Assembly: GCA_034422875.1 (NCBI GenBank)
Contig: DAOUJI010000032.1
Coordinates: 1-39,241 of the forward strand
Source of the DNA: DAOUJI01 sp034422875
GTDB taxonomy: Bacteria; Chloroflexota; Dehalococcoidia; Lucifugimonadales; JAGWBF01
Reading direction: 5' to 3'
Length of the DNA: 39,241 bases
How positions within the stretch are numbered: the first letter of the stretch is position 1; every line of letters starts with the position of its first letter. Below the pieces are notes generated by a model. It was not told the origin of the DNA. It saw only the letters and a list, made by a program, of their open reading frames with translations, and did no database searches. The position numbers and the translations under genes were made by a program. Below are positions 8,977-16,705 of the stretch, in pieces.

Positions 8977-9305
8977 GAGTTGGATTCTCCATGTTTCGCC
9001 GACAGACTATGGAAAAGGAGCTGGAACGCATTCTGGCGGTGCTTCCCCAGCTTGGCGTGGAAAAGGCTGTCCTGTTCGGAGACCTGGCCGAAGACAAGGT
9101 AGGGCCTGAGAGCACTCTGGAACTCATCATAGTCCAGGACATACCTGGAGAGTTTACGCGGCGCATGGACTATTTTATCAGCCACCTTCACCCTGAAGTG
9201 GCGACCAACTACTGGGTCTACACTGCCGAAGAGTTCTACGCCCTCCAGGAGACCAATTCTTTCCTGGCCCAGGCTGTGAAGAAGGGAAGAGTCGTCTATG
9301 AATAG
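8967..9305 (+). CDS. Degenerate minimal nucleotidyltransferase (MNT-like)
   Basis: A 112-residue protein with the layout of a minimal nucleotidyltransferase: helix, KAVLFGD at about residues 33-39, then ESTLELIIV at about 48-56. In active MNTs the first block reads FGS and the second carries the metal-binding DxD in a DSDIDL-like context. Here the Ser is Asp, and the DxD positions are Thr50 and Glu52, so catalysis is doubtful. The MNT call rests on fold pattern and on the HEPN gene that follows, with which it shares ATGAATAG (start 9298, stop 9303-9305). The start could also be ATG 8991 or 9009; 8967 is preferred for the GGAG just upstream. It overlaps lutC, so it is probably co-transcribed with the catabolic genes. 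Confidence 0.65.
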   Translation: MAVRVGFSMFRRQTMEKELERILAVLPQLGVEKAVLFGDLAEDKVGPESTLELIIVQDIPGEFTRRMDYFISHLHPEVATNYWVYTAEEFYALQETNSFLAQAVKKGRVVYE

Positions 9306-9714
9306 CGATTTCCATGCCGAGGGCGCCCGCTGGATGCGCCAGGCTGAGCGGGACCTGGATGACGCCCGATACCTCAGGGAAGGCGGCCGACACAACACCG
9401 CCTGCTTCATGGGGAAGCAAGCCGGTGAGAAGGCCGTCAAGGCGTTCCTGTACCACTCAGGAGCCGAGGACGTTTGGGGTCATGCGTTAGCCGACCTGTG
9501 CGAGGACGCCAAGCTCTTCAGCGGCATGTTCGAGGTGATACGTTCCCTGGCCATCGGTCTGGACAAATACGACGGCATGACCCGGTACCCCCACTACCTG
9601 CCGGGCGGCATCCCGTCGGACACATACGACGACGTGGACAGCGAGCGGGCCATCTTCGTGGCCGACGAAGTCATAAAATTCGTCAAGGACCAGATGATTT
9701 TAGGCGACGACTAG
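9298..9714 (+). CDS. HEPN domain protein
   Basis: A 138-residue all-helical protein matching the HEPN family: WMRQAERDLDDARYL near residues 12-26, HNTACFMGKQAGEKAVKAFL near 32-51, a GHALADL block near 61, and TRYPHYLPGG near 95. HEPN proteins next to MNT genes often form toxin-antitoxin pairs, with HEPN as a ribonuclease and MNT as an AMP-adding antitoxin. I do not see a clear R-x4-6-H ribonuclease motif at the usual place; the RYPH segment is the nearest. Its stop codon overlaps the stop of the convergent glycerate kinase gene in the palindrome CTAG. Family call good; toxin activity uncertain. Confidence 0.78.
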   Translation: MNSDFHAEGARWMRQAERDLDDARYLREGGRHNTACFMGKQAGEKAVKAFLYHSGAEDVWGHALADLCEDAKLFSGMFEVIRSLAIGLDKYDGMTRYPHYLPGGIPSDTYDDVDSERAIFVADEVIKFVKDQMILGDD

Positions 9715-10862
9715 CTCAACGAGTTTAGGCTGACGCCGACTCTGAGCAGTCTCATGGTGCGGGCCGCGGCGCTTCTAAGCAGGTCATAGCTGCGGTTCAT
9801 GCTCTCTTCAAAGCTCATAGTCCTATCGGGGATGGGCACCAGGGCGTCAATTCCGTGCTCGTACACGTCCTGGTAACCCGGCCCGAGGCTGCCAACCAGC
9901 GCTATCACCGGAATTCCTCGGACCTTGGCTTTTCTGGCCACGCCGACCGGGGCCTTCTCGAACACGCTGGAAGCGTCAGTCCTTCCTTCGCCGGTTATCA
10001 CCAGGTCGGCTCCTTCCAGGCTTTCTTCGAACCCTACCGCTTTGCAGACCAGGTCGATTCCCGACTCTATCCTGGCGTCCGCGAACGCCACCAACCCAGC
10101 CGCTAGTCCTCCAGCTGCTCCTCCTCTGGGAACTTCCCGCATGTTTACTCCCAGTTGCCGCTCGACCACTCGGCTTAGCCGGTCCAAAGCCTGGTCCAGC
10201 TCTTCAACCACAGTAGCAGAGGCCCCCTTCTGCGGCCCGTAGACGGCCGAGGCTCCCAAGGGGCCGCACAGCGGATTGCTGACGTCGGTGGCGGCAACGA
10301 TTTCGGCCTCCATGAGTCCCAGACGCACCCCCGAGACGTCCACACGGTGGAGCCGGGCCAGCGCAGCGCCTCCGGCCGGCAGTTCGCGCCCGTTGGAGTC
10401 CATGAACCGTATCCCCAAAGCCTGGGCCATGCCCAATCCGCCGTCGTTGGTGGCGCTCCCGCCCAGGCCCACGATTATGCGCCTGAACCCTTTATCCAAA
10501 GCCAGGCCAATCAACTCTCCCGTGCCGTAGCTGGTAGCCGTCTTGGGGTCCCGATTTCTGGGGTGCACCAGAGCCAAGCCAGACGCGCGGGCCATCTCTA
10601 TGACTCCCGTCTCGGAGTCTCCCATAGCCCCCCAGGCAGCATTGACCGGCGCGCCCAGCGGACCGGTCACTCTGCTGCTGAAGACCTGTCCGCCGGTGGC
10701 GTTGACCAGCGCGTCAAGGGTCCCATCTCCGCCGTCGGCCACCGGAATGCGGACCGTTTCGGTTTGGCTGATCACGTCGAGAATGCCCTGTTCGATGGCC
10801 TTCGCCGCGTCGGTCCCTGAAAGCCCGCCTTTGAAGCTCTGTGGAGCAATGACTATTTTCAT
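9711..10862 (-). CDS. Glycerate kinase (GlxK/GarK family)
   Basis: A 383-residue glycerate 2-kinase family protein that phosphorylates D-glycerate with ATP, linking glycolate, glyoxylate or serine breakdown to central metabolism. Family blocks are MKIVIAPQSFKGGLSG at the start, VADGGDGTLDAL near residue 42, GGSATNDGG near 130, and ITGEGRTDASS near 286. Length is normal. It is convergent with the HEPN gene and divergent from the M20 amidohydrolases. A perfect TATAAT lies only 8 bases before the ATG, so the mRNA is probably leaderless and no ribosome-binding site is needed. Confidence 0.92.
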   Translation of the reverse strand: MKIVIAPQSFKGGLSGTDAAKAIEQGILDVISQTETVRIPVADGGDGTLDALVNATGGQVFSSRVTGPLGAPVNAAWGAMGDSETGVIEMARASGLALVHPRNRDPKTATSYGTGELIGLALDKGFRRIIVGLGGSATNDGGLGMAQALGIRFMDSNGRELPAGGAALARLHRVDVSGVRLGLMEAEIVAATDVSNPLCGPLGASAVYGPQKGASATVVEELDQALDRLSRVVERQLGVNMREVPRGGAAGGLAAGLVAFADARIESGIDLVCKAVGFEESLEGADLVITGEGRTDASSVFEKAPVGVARKAKVRGIPVIALVGSLGPGYQDVYEHGIDALVPIPDRTMSFEESMNRSYDLLRSAAARTMRLLRVGVSLNSLS

Positions 10863-10870
10863 ATGGAAAT

Positions 10871-10876
10871 ATTATA
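10871..10876 (-). promoter_or_regulatory. Candidate -10 box giving leaderless glycerate kinase mRNA
   Basis: Read on the minus strand, TATAAT ends 8 bases before the ATG at 10862. Transcription would start at or next to the A of the start codon. No good -35 box is visible 17 bases further up. No Shine-Dalgarno sequence fits between them. Confidence 0.45.
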
Positions 10877-10922
10877 TCCCCGTTGGGTCTCGATTGAGGA
10901 CATGCGAACCTATGCCCTTCTC

Positions 10923-10931
10923 TGTTAAAAT
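10923..10931 (+). promoter_or_regulatory. Candidate extended -10 promoter for the M20 amidohydrolase pair
   Basis: TGTTAAAAT is an extended -10 element about 48 bases before the ATG at 10980. A purine-rich GAGGGGGAGGG ribosome-binding site precedes that start. The -35 region is poor. Together with the TATAAT on the other strand, this makes 10863-10979 a compact divergent promoter region. Confidence 0.35.
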
Positions 10932-10979
10932 CGTTTCGGCGGTCTACGGTCTGCCGGAGAGCGTTGAGGGGGAGGGCGA

Positions 10980-12317
10980 ATGGCATCCAGAGATGAGCTT
11001 AAAGCCAGGGTCTGCGCGGCCATCGACTCCAAGGCCGAGGAAATCGTCGGGGTTTCCCAGGCGATACTTGCAAATCCGGAACCGGGATTTCGTGAGACGA
11101 AAACCTCGGAGCTGGTGTCTACCAAGCTCAGGGAGTTGGGTGTCGCCGCCCAGGGAGGCATAGCCCTCACCGGGGTGAAGGGCGAACTAAAAGGAGCGTC
11201 CGCCGGACCCACGGTGGCCCTGTTCGGCGAGTTGGACTCCCTAATCGTGAACGATCACCCCCATGCCGATTCCCAGACCGGCGCCGCTCACGCCTGTGGG
11301 CACCACGCCCAGATAGGGATGCTCCTCTCGGCTACCGTGGGACTGCTCGGGCCGGGAGTTCTGGATGAATTAAGCGGACGGGTGGTTCTGTTCGCAGTCC
11401 CGGCGGAAGAGTACATAGAAATCGAGTACCGCGACTCGCTGCGGCGCAAGGGAGCCATCGAGTTCCTGGGAGGGAAGCCTGAGTTCATCAGGCTTGGGCA
11501 TCTGGACGGTGTGGACATGGCGATGATGTGCCACACTTCCAGCCGACCGGAAGAGGGCATGCTGGCCCTGAGCGGCACTAACAACGGAATCGTGGCCAAG
11601 AAAGTCCAGTTCATCGGACGGGGAGCCCATGCTGGTGGAGCGCCCCACCTGGGAATCAACGCCCTCAACGCGGCCAACCTGGCCCTGATGGGCATCCACG
11701 CCAACCGGGAGACCTTCAAGGACGAGGACACCATACGAGTGCATCCAATCATCACCAAGGGGGGCGAGGCTGTAAGCGCCGTACCCGCCGACGTCCGCAT
11801 GGAATCATTCGTCCGAGGCCGCACCATTAACGCCGTCCTGGAAGCCAACCGGAAAGTGGACAGGGCGCTGAAAGCCGGGGCTATGGCCGTAGGCGGCAAG
11901 GTCAACATCCAGACCTTGCCCGGCTACCTCCCTATGCAGCAGGACGCCTCCCTGGCCGACATCTTCAAGACAAACGCCATGTTCCTGGTGGGCGAGGAAA
12001 ACGTGGGGAGCGTGGGCCACAGGACCGGCTCCACCGACATGGGCGACGTAAGCCAATTGATGCCCGTCATCCACCCCTATGTCACCGGGGCCACGGGCCT
12101 GGGCCACGGGGCCGATTATATAATCGAAGACTACAACCTGGCTGTCACCACCGCCGGAAAAGCGTTGGCTTGCACGGTGGTAGACCTGTTGGCCGACGGA
12201 GCCGCGCAGGCCGGGCGTGTCGTCTCCAAGCACAAGCCTCCGATGTCCAAGGCCGACTACCTGAGCTTCATGCGGAGCCTGGCGAAGGAAGAAATCTTCG
12301 ACTACGAGGAATTCTAG
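10980..12317 (+). CDS. M20-family metallo-amidohydrolase (copy 1)
   Basis: A 445-residue M20 peptidase/amidohydrolase, of the type that hydrolyses N-acyl or carbamoyl amino-acid bonds using two zinc ions. Visible metal and catalytic positions are AHACGHHAQ near residues 101-109, PAEE near 141-144 for the catalytic Glu and a metal ligand, MCHTSS near 183, and GLGHGADY near 376. A dimerisation domain occupies the middle (GRGAHAGGAPH near 213). The substrate is unknown; the CGHH/CGHN motif is closer to AbgB-like enzymes than to hippurate hydrolases, which have CGHD. It is followed 9 bases later by a second, clearly paralogous copy. Confidence 0.85.
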   Translation: MASRDELKARVCAAIDSKAEEIVGVSQAILANPEPGFRETKTSELVSTKLRELGVAAQGGIALTGVKGELKGASAGPTVALFGELDSLIVNDHPHADSQTGAAHACGHHAQIGMLLSATVGLLGPGVLDELSGRVVLFAVPAEEYIEIEYRDSLRRKGAIEFLGGKPEFIRLGHLDGVDMAMMCHTSSRPEEGMLALSGTNNGIVAKKVQFIGRGAHAGGAPHLGINALNAANLALMGIHANRETFKDEDTIRVHPIITKGGEAVSAVPADVRMESFVRGRTINAVLEANRKVDRALKAGAMAVGGKVNIQTLPGYLPMQQDASLADIFKTNAMFLVGEENVGSVGHRTGSTDMGDVSQLMPVIHPYVTGATGLGHGADYIIEDYNLAVTTAGKALACTVVDLLADGAAQAGRVVSKHKPPMSKADYLSFMRSLAKEEIFDYEEF

Positions 12318-12326
12318 GCGTCCTCT

Positions 12327-13688
12327 ATGCCCGAACTACGCCCTACCGTAGACGACCTTAAACGCAGGGCTTGCGCCGCCATAGACCAACGCAAGGACGA
12401 ATTCGTAGACCTTGCCAAGGAAGTCCTCCAGAACCCTGAAACAGGGTTCAAAGAGACCAAGACGGCCCAGTCCGTGGCCCGATTTTTTGACCGGATGGGT
12501 GTAGCCCACCGGGACGGTCTTGCCCTCACGGGAGTCAAGGGCAGGATTCAAGGAGGCGCAGGTCCTGGCCCAAGCGTTGCAATCCTGGGAGAGTTGGACT
12601 CCCTGATCGTCTACGACCACCCCAACGCCGACGCCCAGACTGGCGCCGCCCACGCCTGCGGCCACAACGCCCAACTGGGCATGATGCTGGGAGCGACCAT
12701 TGGACTCATGGACAAGTCGGTGCTTCCGTACTTGTCCGGTTCCATAGTTCCCTTTGCAGTTCCCGCAGAAGAGTTCGTAGAGGTCGAGGACAGGCTGGCA
12801 TTCCGAGAGCACGGCCAATTGGAGTTCCTGGGTGGAAAGCAAGAGCTCATTCGCTTAGGCGAGTTCGACGACGTGGACCTGGCTATGATGTGCCACACCG
12901 CCAGTGACATGAAAGAGAGGTCTTTTTCCATCGGCGGCACGAGCAACGGGCACATGGTCAAGTTCGTGGAATACGCGGGACGGGCGGCGCACGCCGGAGC
13001 CGCTCCCCACGAGGGCATAAACGCACTCAACGCCGCCAACCTGGCCCTGGCCGCCATCCACTTGAACCGGGAGACCTTTACCGAACAGGCCACCGCCCGG
13101 GCCCACGGCATGATCACCAAGGGCGGTGAGGCGGTGAACGCAGTCCCCGGGGACGTGCGGGTTGAGTGGCGCGTCAGGTCTTCCAACCCGGAAGACCTTG
13201 TGCGGAACAGCGCCATGGTGGACCGTTGCTTCCGTTCAGGAGCGTTGGCCGTCGGCGCAAAGGTGACCATCACCAACATCGCGGGCTACTTCTCTCTGAA
13301 CCAGGACAAGCCAATGAAAGAGCTGTTCGTGGCCAATGCAGCCTCTCTCTTGGGAAAAGACCGGATTGCCCTGACCCCCGCCGGACGCACCCGCGGAGGC
13401 TCCACCGACATGGGTGACCTGAGCCAGATTATGCCCGTCATACACCCCTACACCGCAGGCGCCACGGGAGGGGGTCACAGCAGGAACTATCTCATCAAGA
13501 ACTACGAACAGGCAGTGGTTATGCCAGCGAAGGTCATGGCAATGACGGCCGTGGACCTGCTGGCCGACGGAGGCGCCAAGGCTCGGCAAGCCGTGGAGGA
13601 GTTCAAGGCTCCCATGACCAGAGCCCAATACGTGGCGTTTCAACGCAACCGGTTCACCACTGAGGTCTTCGAAGGGGCGGCTTCCTGA
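12327..13688 (+). CDS. M20-family metallo-amidohydrolase (copy 2)
   Basis: A 453-residue paralog of the preceding protein, colinear throughout. It carries AHACGHNAQ near residue 103, PAEEFVE near 145, MCHTASDMKER near 187, and GATGGGHSRNY near 380. The two proteins share long identical stretches such as INALNAANLAL and GELDSLIV, so they arose by tandem duplication. Separate substrates or a hetero-oligomer are both possible, as in AbgA/AbgB, though here both copies are full length. The gene ends 6 bases from the convergent SEC59-like gene. The ribosome-binding site is weak, so translation may depend on the upstream copy. Confidence 0.85.
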   Translation: MPELRPTVDDLKRRACAAIDQRKDEFVDLAKEVLQNPETGFKETKTAQSVARFFDRMGVAHRDGLALTGVKGRIQGGAGPGPSVAILGELDSLIVYDHPNADAQTGAAHACGHNAQLGMMLGATIGLMDKSVLPYLSGSIVPFAVPAEEFVEVEDRLAFREHGQLEFLGGKQELIRLGEFDDVDLAMMCHTASDMKERSFSIGGTSNGHMVKFVEYAGRAAHAGAAPHEGINALNAANLALAAIHLNRETFTEQATARAHGMITKGGEAVNAVPGDVRVEWRVRSSNPEDLVRNSAMVDRCFRSGALAVGAKVTITNIAGYFSLNQDKPMKELFVANAASLLGKDRIALTPAGRTRGGSTDMGDLSQIMPVIHPYTAGATGGGHSRNYLIKNYEQAVVMPAKVMAMTAVDLLADGGAKARQAVEEFKAPMTRAQYVAFQRNRFTTEVFEGAAS

Positions 13689-13694
13689 ACTTCC

Positions 13695-14318
13695 CTATAC
13701 CAAGGGCGTCATTACGGCGCCGCTAATCAGGGGAATGGTCAGGTTGTCGTCGATCACTGAAGGAACCAGCTCAACCAAACCAGCCACGGCCACTCCCACG
13801 AGGAACCCCCAGTGGTATTCTATCGCCCCTACAGCGGATAGGACTCCCGCTACTCCTGCTCCGACGCCAAAGAACGCCAGCGTCCCAATGGGGGATTTGC
13901 CGAAAACCCTCCAGCCCAAGACCCGTCCGCGCATCCAGCTTTCCACGAGCGCCGCAGCCGGGTCTCCGAGGGCTAGGAAGAACAAAGCGGCCACCGCCAC
14001 CTCTAAATCGAAAACCAGAAAGCACACCAATGACGACAAGGTAATATAGGTGGCTCCGGTGACCCGCCTGTCTTCCGATTCCTTGAGGAGGGGGCGGAAT
14101 AGATTGACCAAGCTGCGGTTAAGTTTGGGCAGATGGACCCGCAGCGCCTCCAACACTATCACCAGGCCGGACAGCGCAGCCAAAGCGAATACCATTGCGC
14201 TGGAACCTGCGAATATTGCAATGAGGGGTATGGAACCGGCGCCGCAGAGGTGGAACAACCGACGCGCCTTGGGCGGAGGGGCGTTGCTCTCAGGATGGAG
14301 CCCGAAGATCCTCTCCAT
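13695..14318 (-). CDS. SEC59/phytol-kinase-like integral membrane protein
   Basis: A 207-residue protein with about six hydrophobic segments. It resembles the dolichol kinase/phytol kinase/CTP-dependent diacylglycerol kinase group (SEC59/DGK1), itself related to CdsA. Diagnostic blocks are ALGDPAAALVESW near residues 116-128, GKSPIGTLAFF near 140-150, and a C-terminal SVIDDNLTIPL. Such enzymes phosphorylate a lipid alcohol with CTP at the membrane. A bacterial role could be recycling of phytol, farnesol or geranylgeraniol, or a related polyprenol. It is the last gene of the minus-strand run and lies 22 bases after the lipoprotein gene. The specific substrate is not predictable. Confidence 0.7.
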   Translation of the reverse strand: MERIFGLHPESNAPPPKARRLFHLCGAGSIPLIAIFAGSSAMVFALAALSGLVIVLEALRVHLPKLNRSLVNLFRPLLKESEDRRVTGATYITLSSLVCFLVFDLEVAVAALFFLALGDPAAALVESWMRGRVLGWRVFGKSPIGTLAFFGVGAGVAGVLSAVGAIEYHWGFLVGVAVAGLVELVPSVIDDNLTIPLISGAVMTPLV

Positions 14319-14340
14319 AGTAAGACCTGGCGACGCCCGT

Positions 14341-15378
14341 CTAGTTCGGTCTAATGAAGACGGTGTCTCCGGTGTCCCACTTCAACTCCCGCAGTCCGGC
14401 CCCCTTGGGAATCTCAAACACAATCCAGCCGGTGAGCGAGTTGCCTAAAGGCAGGTCCGGAACGACGCCTCTCACAAATGGTGTGAACCGGTTCTCGCTT
14501 GAATGCGTATCGGGAACATCGGACACGTTAGCAGTGTTGTTTGGAGTGACGTCCAGCAAGGTGTAGGCTTCGTCTATCCCGAACCCCCGGAGCTCCACTG
14601 CGTCTCCTTCTATCTCCATCGCCACAGTATTGGCTTCCCTGTTGTGCACCTGAATATTGATGGCCACCAACTCGTTGTCTGGCGATGAAGGCGTCACCAG
14701 GTAGTGTCCGGACCCGAAACTAAGGGTGGTTGCCTGCCCTTCTATTTCCCACACCAGTTCATCTATCGCGGAACCGGCTGTAGTCTCGAACGCTAACCAT
14801 CTGGAGAGCGCCTCCTCAGGTTTCAGGGTGAACTCACCTCCGGCGTAGAACGGAAAGACCTGATTGTCTGGCATGGTTTCAGATGAGGCGCTGACGTTGA
14901 CGACGTTCGTGGGGCTTGGGTCCAGAAGCCTGTGGACTTCCGGACTCCCCTGTGTCTTCAATCCCACTGCCGAGCCGTCCAGCGCCACTGCTCGATCAGA
15001 GTCTCCATTGTTGTACAAGGTCCCGAACATGACCGTGATCTGGCGCCCGCTTCTGGAAGGCGAGAGCATGTACTGCGTGTCCTCGTCGCCGATCGTGAAG
15101 GGAATGGACTCTCCGGCTTGCACGTTGGTGATCGTAACAAACAGGCCGTCCACGTCGATTGTGCTGGCTGGAGGTGACGAATAGCGCACTTCCTGGGTCC
15201 TCCGAACTTCGTTCACCACCACTCCCAGCAGCCTGCCGGCTGCCGCGTCGCCTGGCCCCAGTTGGGGTTCGCCCCCGCAAGCGGCTGCGGTCCCCACGCT
15301 CAACGTCAAAGCCATTAGAAGCAGACCAGACATCTTCGTTACGCGGGAAGTTAATGCGGAAATTAAGAGGGGAAGCAT
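14341..15378 (-). CDS. Lipoprotein with two DUF4352-like domains
   Basis: A 345-residue predicted lipoprotein. The signal peptide ends at TAAAC near Cys34; if the start is the in-frame ATG at 15333 the leader is a more normal length. Two related beta-sandwich domains follow, at about residues 60-200 and 205-340. Both contain paired hydrophobic strands and a motif of the kind NxxNVSxxxETxxxNxxxPF, followed by a WLAFE/WIVFE strand that is typical of DUF4352-like or telomeric-repeat-like immunoglobulin folds. Function is unknown; these proteins are commonly surface exposed. It lies just downstream of nifS-like in the same orientation. Confidence 0.65.
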   Translation of the reverse strand: MLPLLISALTSRVTKMSGLLLMALTLSVGTAAACGGEPQLGPGDAAAGRLLGVVVNEVRRTQEVRYSSPPASTIDVDGLFVTITNVQAGESIPFTIGDEDTQYMLSPSRSGRQITVMFGTLYNNGDSDRAVALDGSAVGLKTQGSPEVHRLLDPSPTNVVNVSASSETMPDNQVFPFYAGGEFTLKPEEALSRWLAFETTAGSAIDELVWEIEGQATTLSFGSGHYLVTPSSPDNELVAINIQVHNREANTVAMEIEGDAVELRGFGIDEAYTLLDVTPNNTANVSDVPDTHSSENRFTPFVRGVVPDLPLGNSLTGWIVFEIPKGAGLRELKWDTGDTVFIRPN

Positions 15379-15396
15379 ATGTGTTCTAGGTCTCCA

Positions 15397-16593
15397 TCAT
15401 GAGGTTGCGGAAGTAAGAGAGGGCATTTCGCGGAGCTGACGCACCAGATCTGGCGCCACAGTGCACAGGTAGTCCACCTCTTCTCTGGTGTTGTCCTTCC
15501 CAAGAGTGAGCCTCAGGCTGCCCCTGGCAAGCTCCGCGGGCTGTCCCAGCGCCAGAAGCACGTGCGACGGCTCAAGAGAACCGGAGCTGCATGCGCTTCC
15601 GCTGGACGCTGCGATGCCCGCCATGTCCAGCCCCAACAGGATAGGTTCCCCTTCAACGTTCTCGAAGGAGAAGTTAACGTTGTTGGGCAGACGTTGAGTT
15701 GGATGCCCGTTTAAGTGCACCCCGTCCGTTGATTTTGTGAACTGTTCGATGATTTCATCCCGGAGTCCCGCGCAGTGGCGGCCCACGTCTTCTCTGGCAT
15801 TGTTGGCCATCTCCAGAGCTGTCGCGGCTCCGACGATGCCCGGAATGTTCTCTGTGCCCGACCTGCGTTCCCGTTCCTGACCCCCTCCTAGTTGTTGAGG
15901 AAGAAAGGGTGTGCCCCGCTTCATATACAGGACCCCCACCCCTTTCGGGCCGTGGAACTTGTGAGATGACAAGCTGAGCATGTCTACGCCCAGATTGTTG
16001 ACATTCAGGTCCAGAAACCCGGCGGCCTGCACTGCGTCAGTGTGGACCGGTATGGTCCGGTCCAGATCTCTGGCCCGCTCCTTCACCGCGGCAGCTATTT
16101 CTTTGACCGGTTCGATCGTCCCAATCTCGTTGTTGGCGTACATTATCGAGACGAGCACTGTGCGGTCCGTCACGGCGTTGGCGGCTTCAGCCGGGTCGAC
16201 GAACCCGTACGGGTCCACCGGCAGGTAGGTTACTTCGAAACCAAGGCTCTCCAGGTACTGGCATGTATGCAGTATGGCATGGTGCTCTATTGTGGACGTG
16301 ATGATATGGTTTCCGGTGTCCCTGAGAGCTGCCGCAGCTCCTTTTACGGCCATTGAGTCGGACTCGGTGCCTCCGCTGGTGAAAATCACCTCGCTAAGGC
16401 GACAACCCAGCGCTCCTGCCACCTTCTCGCGGGACTCGTCCAACGCCTTCTTCGCTTCCTGGCCGTAGGCATGAATGCTGGAAGGGTTCCCAAACAAGCG
16501 GGTGAAGTAAGGGGTCATCGCCTCCAGGACCTTGGGGTCCAAGGGAGTGGTCCCGGCATGGTCCATGTATATCAGGCCGTCAGGGGGACTCAT
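15397..16593 (-). CDS. Cysteine desulfurase (NifS/IscS family)
   Basis: A 398-residue PLP enzyme that takes sulfur from cysteine for Fe-S clusters and thio-modifications. Seen directly: YMDHAGTTPLDP at the start, His104 in STIEHH stacking on PLP, Asp186 in HTDAVQAAG, the PLP Lys212 in SSHKFHGPKG, and the catalytic Cys335 in SGSACSSGS, on a short IscS/NifS-type loop. No IscU, IscR or SufU gene is nearby, so whether it serves Fe-S assembly or tRNA thiolation cannot be told from context. A strong hairpin lies upstream of the start between this gene and the M50 protease gene. Confidence 0.93.
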   Translation of the reverse strand: MSPPDGLIYMDHAGTTPLDPKVLEAMTPYFTRLFGNPSSIHAYGQEAKKALDESREKVAGALGCRLSEVIFTSGGTESDSMAVKGAAAALRDTGNHIITSTIEHHAILHTCQYLESLGFEVTYLPVDPYGFVDPAEAANAVTDRTVLVSIMYANNEIGTIEPVKEIAAAVKERARDLDRTIPVHTDAVQAAGFLDLNVNNLGVDMLSLSSHKFHGPKGVGVLYMKRGTPFLPQQLGGGQERERRSGTENIPGIVGAATALEMANNAREDVGRHCAGLRDEIIEQFTKSTDGVHLNGHPTQRLPNNVNFSFENVEGEPILLGLDMAGIAASSGSACSSGSLEPSHVLLALGQPAELARGSLRLTLGKDNTREEVDYLCTVAPDLVRQLREMPSLTSATS

Positions 16594-16616
16594 AGTCTAC
16601 TAAGACAATCATAACT

Positions 16617-16650
16617 GGGAGCTGCCGCGTCCAAGAGGGCGGCAGCTCCC
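16617..16650. terminator. Hairpin between M50 protease and nifS-like genes
   Basis: GGGAGCTGCC at 16617-16626 pairs perfectly with GGCAGCTCCC at 16641-16650. It lies 56 bases past the stop of the minus-strand M50 gene and just upstream of the nifS-like start. No clear U-run follows on the minus strand, so it could be a factor-dependent terminator or a leader structure for nifS. Confidence 0.5.
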
Positions 16651-16705
16651 TAACATCGGCGTCCATCATTGTAGCATAGGCGTTCAAGGGCGAACCATAA
16701 ACCCG

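Noticed and set aside
9711..9714. Stop codons of HEPN and glycerate kinase genes overlapping in CTAG
   Set aside because: A neat arrangement but expected by chance for closely packed convergent genes.
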